Assembly (NCBI GenBank): GCA_039806955.1
Contig: JBDHQI010000003.1
Span: 62,001 to 126,000 of the forward strand
DNA: 64,000 nucleotides
Origin: JADLHS01 sp039806955
GTDB taxonomy: Bacteria; Verrucomicrobiota; Verrucomicrobiia; Limisphaerales; JADLHS01
Reading direction: 5' to 3'
How positions within the stretch are numbered: the first letter of the stretch is position 1; each line of letters opens with the position of its first letter. The translations under genes were made by a program, and so were the position numbers. This document shows, in pieces, positions 63,101 to 64,000 of the stretch. The notes below the pieces were generated by a model. It worked only from the letters and a program-made list of their open reading frames with translations, was not told where the DNA came from and ran no database searches.

Positions 63101-63273
63101 CGGTTACCCGGGCTGAGTCGGCGCTTGAGGATGGAGTCGTTAAAACCCTGGGCGATTCCGTGAAGCATTTTCAACAAGACGCGCCGACCTGCCCAAATTG
63201 CGGTCATATTGCGGTGCGTAACGCATCGTGCTACAAATGCTTGAACTGCGGCGAAAGCCTCGGTTGTTCGTAA
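60160..63273 (+). CDS. nrdJ: Adenosylcobalamin-dependent ribonucleoside-diphosphate reductase
   Basis: 1037 residues from ATG 60160 (an ATG at 60184 is an alternative). A class II ribonucleotide reductase makes deoxynucleotides with a B12 radical, working with or without oxygen. Seen are FPQCSACFIQSVEDNMESI with the first redox Cys, STNPCSEYVFLDNTACNLASLN with the radical Cys and Glu, APTGTIAFLMDCDTTGVEPD, and a long C-terminal tail with NAGGLMDG-like IGGLMDGIGTLTSM and the zinc-finger-like CPNCGHIAV...CYKCLNCGESLGC. Extended length is usual for this NrdJ subgroup. No class I genes are present in the window. A terminator follows. Confidence 0.93.
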   Translation: MIDAREDVMTAPAKSAHRRAAGAASVSRGASTKKSGTHKSLPIKRVFSSAGIHPFDQLQWDQRTAEITDDGGKVIFKQEKVEVPKSWSVLATKVVVSKYFYGEQNTPERETSVRQLIHRITRTIADWGIKDGYFSKAEGEIFYDELTWLCLNQYGAFNSPVWFNVGLYHQYGIGKNSDKGNWVINRKTRQAERASTQYEFPQCSACFIQSVEDNMESIMHLAYAEAMLFKFGSGTGTDLTPIRSAREKLSGGGRPSGPMSFLKVYDQVANVVKSGGKTRRAAKMNTLRDWHGDIEEFIDAKQKEERKAWALIEQGYDGSYNGDAYGSVMYQNENLSVRASDAFMEAALAGREWWTRATTTGKPLEKKDASKLLDKIAEGTWVCGDPGMQYDGAIQRWHTCKGTEAIHSTNPCSEYVFLDNTACNLASLNLMKFKRNDGQFDLERFKAAVRIYITAQEILVDNSSYPTKDIAENSHIFRTLGLGFANLGSLCMSYGLPYDSDEGRALAGAITAIMTGHAYEQSAAIAANNGAFAGYQDARCAGVPRPAKKSNVESMLDVIKLHRAAVENIHPSEEFGYLKDEARRCWERALSRGKQVGYRNAQVTVLAPTGTIAFLMDCDTTGVEPDIALVKYKLLAGGGMLKIVNRTVPEGLRRLGYDEKQVQTIVGHIEKFDTIEDVEENGVTVASGLKPEHLPVFDCAFKAFRGRRSIGYLAHLKMMAAAQPFISGAISKTVNMPNDCTVADIRNTYVEAWRMGLKCVAIYRDGSKRSQPLNTKQTKDSENQSGAAAATADGVSLETRLKELDGEVARLREMAGKPLRRRLSETRSALTHKFDIAGHEGYLTVGLFEDGQPGELFITMAKEGSTIGGLMDGIGTLTSMALQYGVPLEALVRKFAHQRFEPSGYTKNPEIRNASSITDYVFRWMAMQFIPQYREKNAELRNQPELAIPGLIEEIKKKVNRPVPDLPLADDTDILELKAATVTRAESALEDGVVKTLGDSVKHFQQDAPTCPNCGHIAVRNASCYKCLNCGESLGCS

Positions 63274-63296
63274 GCAAAGATTTGCGCCCCCAACTG

Positions 63297-63328
63297 AGCC
63301 GGAGAGCGAAAGTTCTCCGGCTTCTTGT
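63297..63328 (+). terminator. Terminator of nrdJ
   Basis: AGCCGGAGA (63297-63305) pairs with TCTCCGGCT (63314-63322) around GCGAAAGT, followed by TCTTGTTT. It sits 24 bases after the stop. Confidence 0.7.
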
Positions 63329-63650
63329 TTGGCGCGTTGGATCACCGAAAATTGACGATTGCCAATACCGTCAATCAGAGATCAGCATATTGCCGCGCCC
63401 AGACAGCTTCGCAAAGAGGCAAAGGAATGATTGGCAAAGGAATGGGGAATGGGGGGAGCATCGCGCTCCTCGGCGGTGGTCGTTCGGGCCCTCGTGGACG
63501 ATATCCACACCGTCTCCAGATGATTGTAAAATGTATCCATGCGCTTGCGCTGTCCCCGTGCCAGGTCCATGTCGTCCCCAACTCATCAGGGACGCAGTGG
63601 AACGCGTCCCTCCCAAGGAAACACAATCGGGTTGCACTGGTCGGCAGGTT
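63329..63650. other. Noncoding region with short tandem and inverted repeats
   Basis: No gene recognised. It contains two copies of GGCAAAGGAATG (about 63418 and 63432) and an inverted repeat AGGGACGC (63588-63595) / GCGTCCCT (63604-63611). The mixture looks like a degenerate dispersed repeat between nrdJ and the DUF554 gene. Confidence 0.4.
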
Positions 63651-64000
63651 TCATTTCCACCACCATGTGAACAGCGGCGCGAGGATCAGCGCCGGAAAGT
63701 AATCGGCTAGAGGCGCGCGGCGAATTTCAAAAATCACCACGCCGATGATGCAAACGATGAGGCCGCCGACCGCATTCACGGAGTTCAACAACTCATGCGC
63801 GCGCAGCCAGGGTTGTAAATAAATGCTCGTAGCCATGGTAATGGTGCCGAAAAACACAAAAACCGGCACCGCCGAAACCATGGCGCCACTGCCAAACATC
63901 ATCACGAAACCCATCGTCGCCAGGCCATCCATAAGCGCTTTGACGGCCAGCGGGTAAAAATAGCCCGGTTCGCCGGCGACGGTTGGCAGTGCGTCTTGAA
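63651..64000 (-). CDS. DUF554 family membrane protein, 5' part outside the window
   Basis: At least 115 residues on the minus strand, open at the right edge. It reads YPLAVKALMDGLATMGFVMMFGSGAM and VPVFVFFGTITM, then SVNAVGGLIVCIIGVVIFEI and a C-terminus ending LFTWWWK. The D-G-hydrophobic repeat, SG and GG-L-I-x-G elements fit the DUF554/YqgA integral membrane family, whose members have about seven helices. The start is not visible, and the function is unknown. Confidence 0.7.
   Translation of the reverse strand, partial: QDALPTVAGEPGYFYPLAVKALMDGLATMGFVMMFGSGAMVSAVPVFVFFGTITMATSIYLQPWLRAHELLNSVNAVGGLIVCIIGVVIFEIRRAPLADYFPALILAPLFTWWWK

Noticed and set aside
1..64000. CRISPR array or large tandem repeat array
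   Set aside because: No regularly spaced repeats of 20-40 bases were found; all repeats seen are isolated hairpins or short duplications.

Overview
The window reads as a chromosomal segment of a free-living Verrucomicrobiota bacterium, probably near Pedosphaera/Limisphaerales. This is inferred from protein style, because no rRNA is present. The pointers are a PSD1 planctomycete-cytochrome protein paired with a DUF1501 protein, a pseudopilin with a FTLIELLVVIA leader, a twin-arginine Gfo/Idh/MocA oxidoreductase, a B12-dependent ribonucleotide reductase and a GC-rich genome with many short intergenic hairpins. Housekeeping blocks alternate with accessory blocks full of broken genes.

Layout. 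1-1.8 kb: small membrane/exported proteins and a retropepsin-like protease on the minus strand. 2.3-11.6 kb: an island graveyard. A large helicase is cut at motif VI and fused in frame to a membrane protein. It is followed by an N-terminal stub of a multicopper oxidase, an N-terminal stub of a tyrosine integrase beside a 3' tRNA fragment, a RadC-like JAB protein, a 5'-truncated MobF relaxase-helicase, an AbiEi antitoxin whose toxin partner is lost, and an intact Fic protein with palindromic operators. 12.3-17.6 kb: two consecutive cassettes, each an ECF sigma factor, a small membrane protein and a large anchored protein with a shared C-terminal domain. 17.9 kb: tRNA-Asn. 18.3-31.6 kb: core genes (Gfo/Idh/MocA, phosphodiester glycosidase, HPr-like protein, gnd, DedA, CPBP-thiL-tsaE-tsaB operon, C39 peptidase, M3 peptidase, methyltransferase). 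31.6-36.4 kb: a tightly overlapping operon of exported protein, pseudopilin, metal-binding lipoprotein, ABC ATPase and permease, followed by nikR, which suggests nickel uptake. 37-41.5 kb: PSD1/DUF1501 pair. 41.8-43.4 kb: decayed IS4 transposase, a vsr gene with a nonsense codon and an HNH nuclease fragment. 43.4-50.1 kb: tgt, OppD-like ATPase, M3 peptidase, thioesterase, zincin and GH20-like protein. 50.2-53.3 kb: second wreckage zone with a split IS5 transposase, a sigma-factor fragment and a frameshifted integrase next to tRNA-Gly. 53.4-64 kb: pyrC, thioredoxin, DUF374 acyltransferase, ruvA, ruvC, pssA, lysE, sufU-like scaffold, nrdJ and a DUF554 gene running off the end.

How it fits together. 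Core operons are short and usually coupled by 1-4 base overlaps. The accessory zones show repeated sharp breakpoints between unrelated gene fragments; these could be true recombination scars or, less interestingly, assembly chimeras, and read mapping would decide. The best candidates for under-described biology are the duplicated sigma cassettes, the NikR-linked ABC operon that includes a pseudopilin, the HPr-like protein with Pro at position 15 but Ser at 46, and the palindrome spanning the abiEi start codon. No CRISPR array and no complete new defence system was found.
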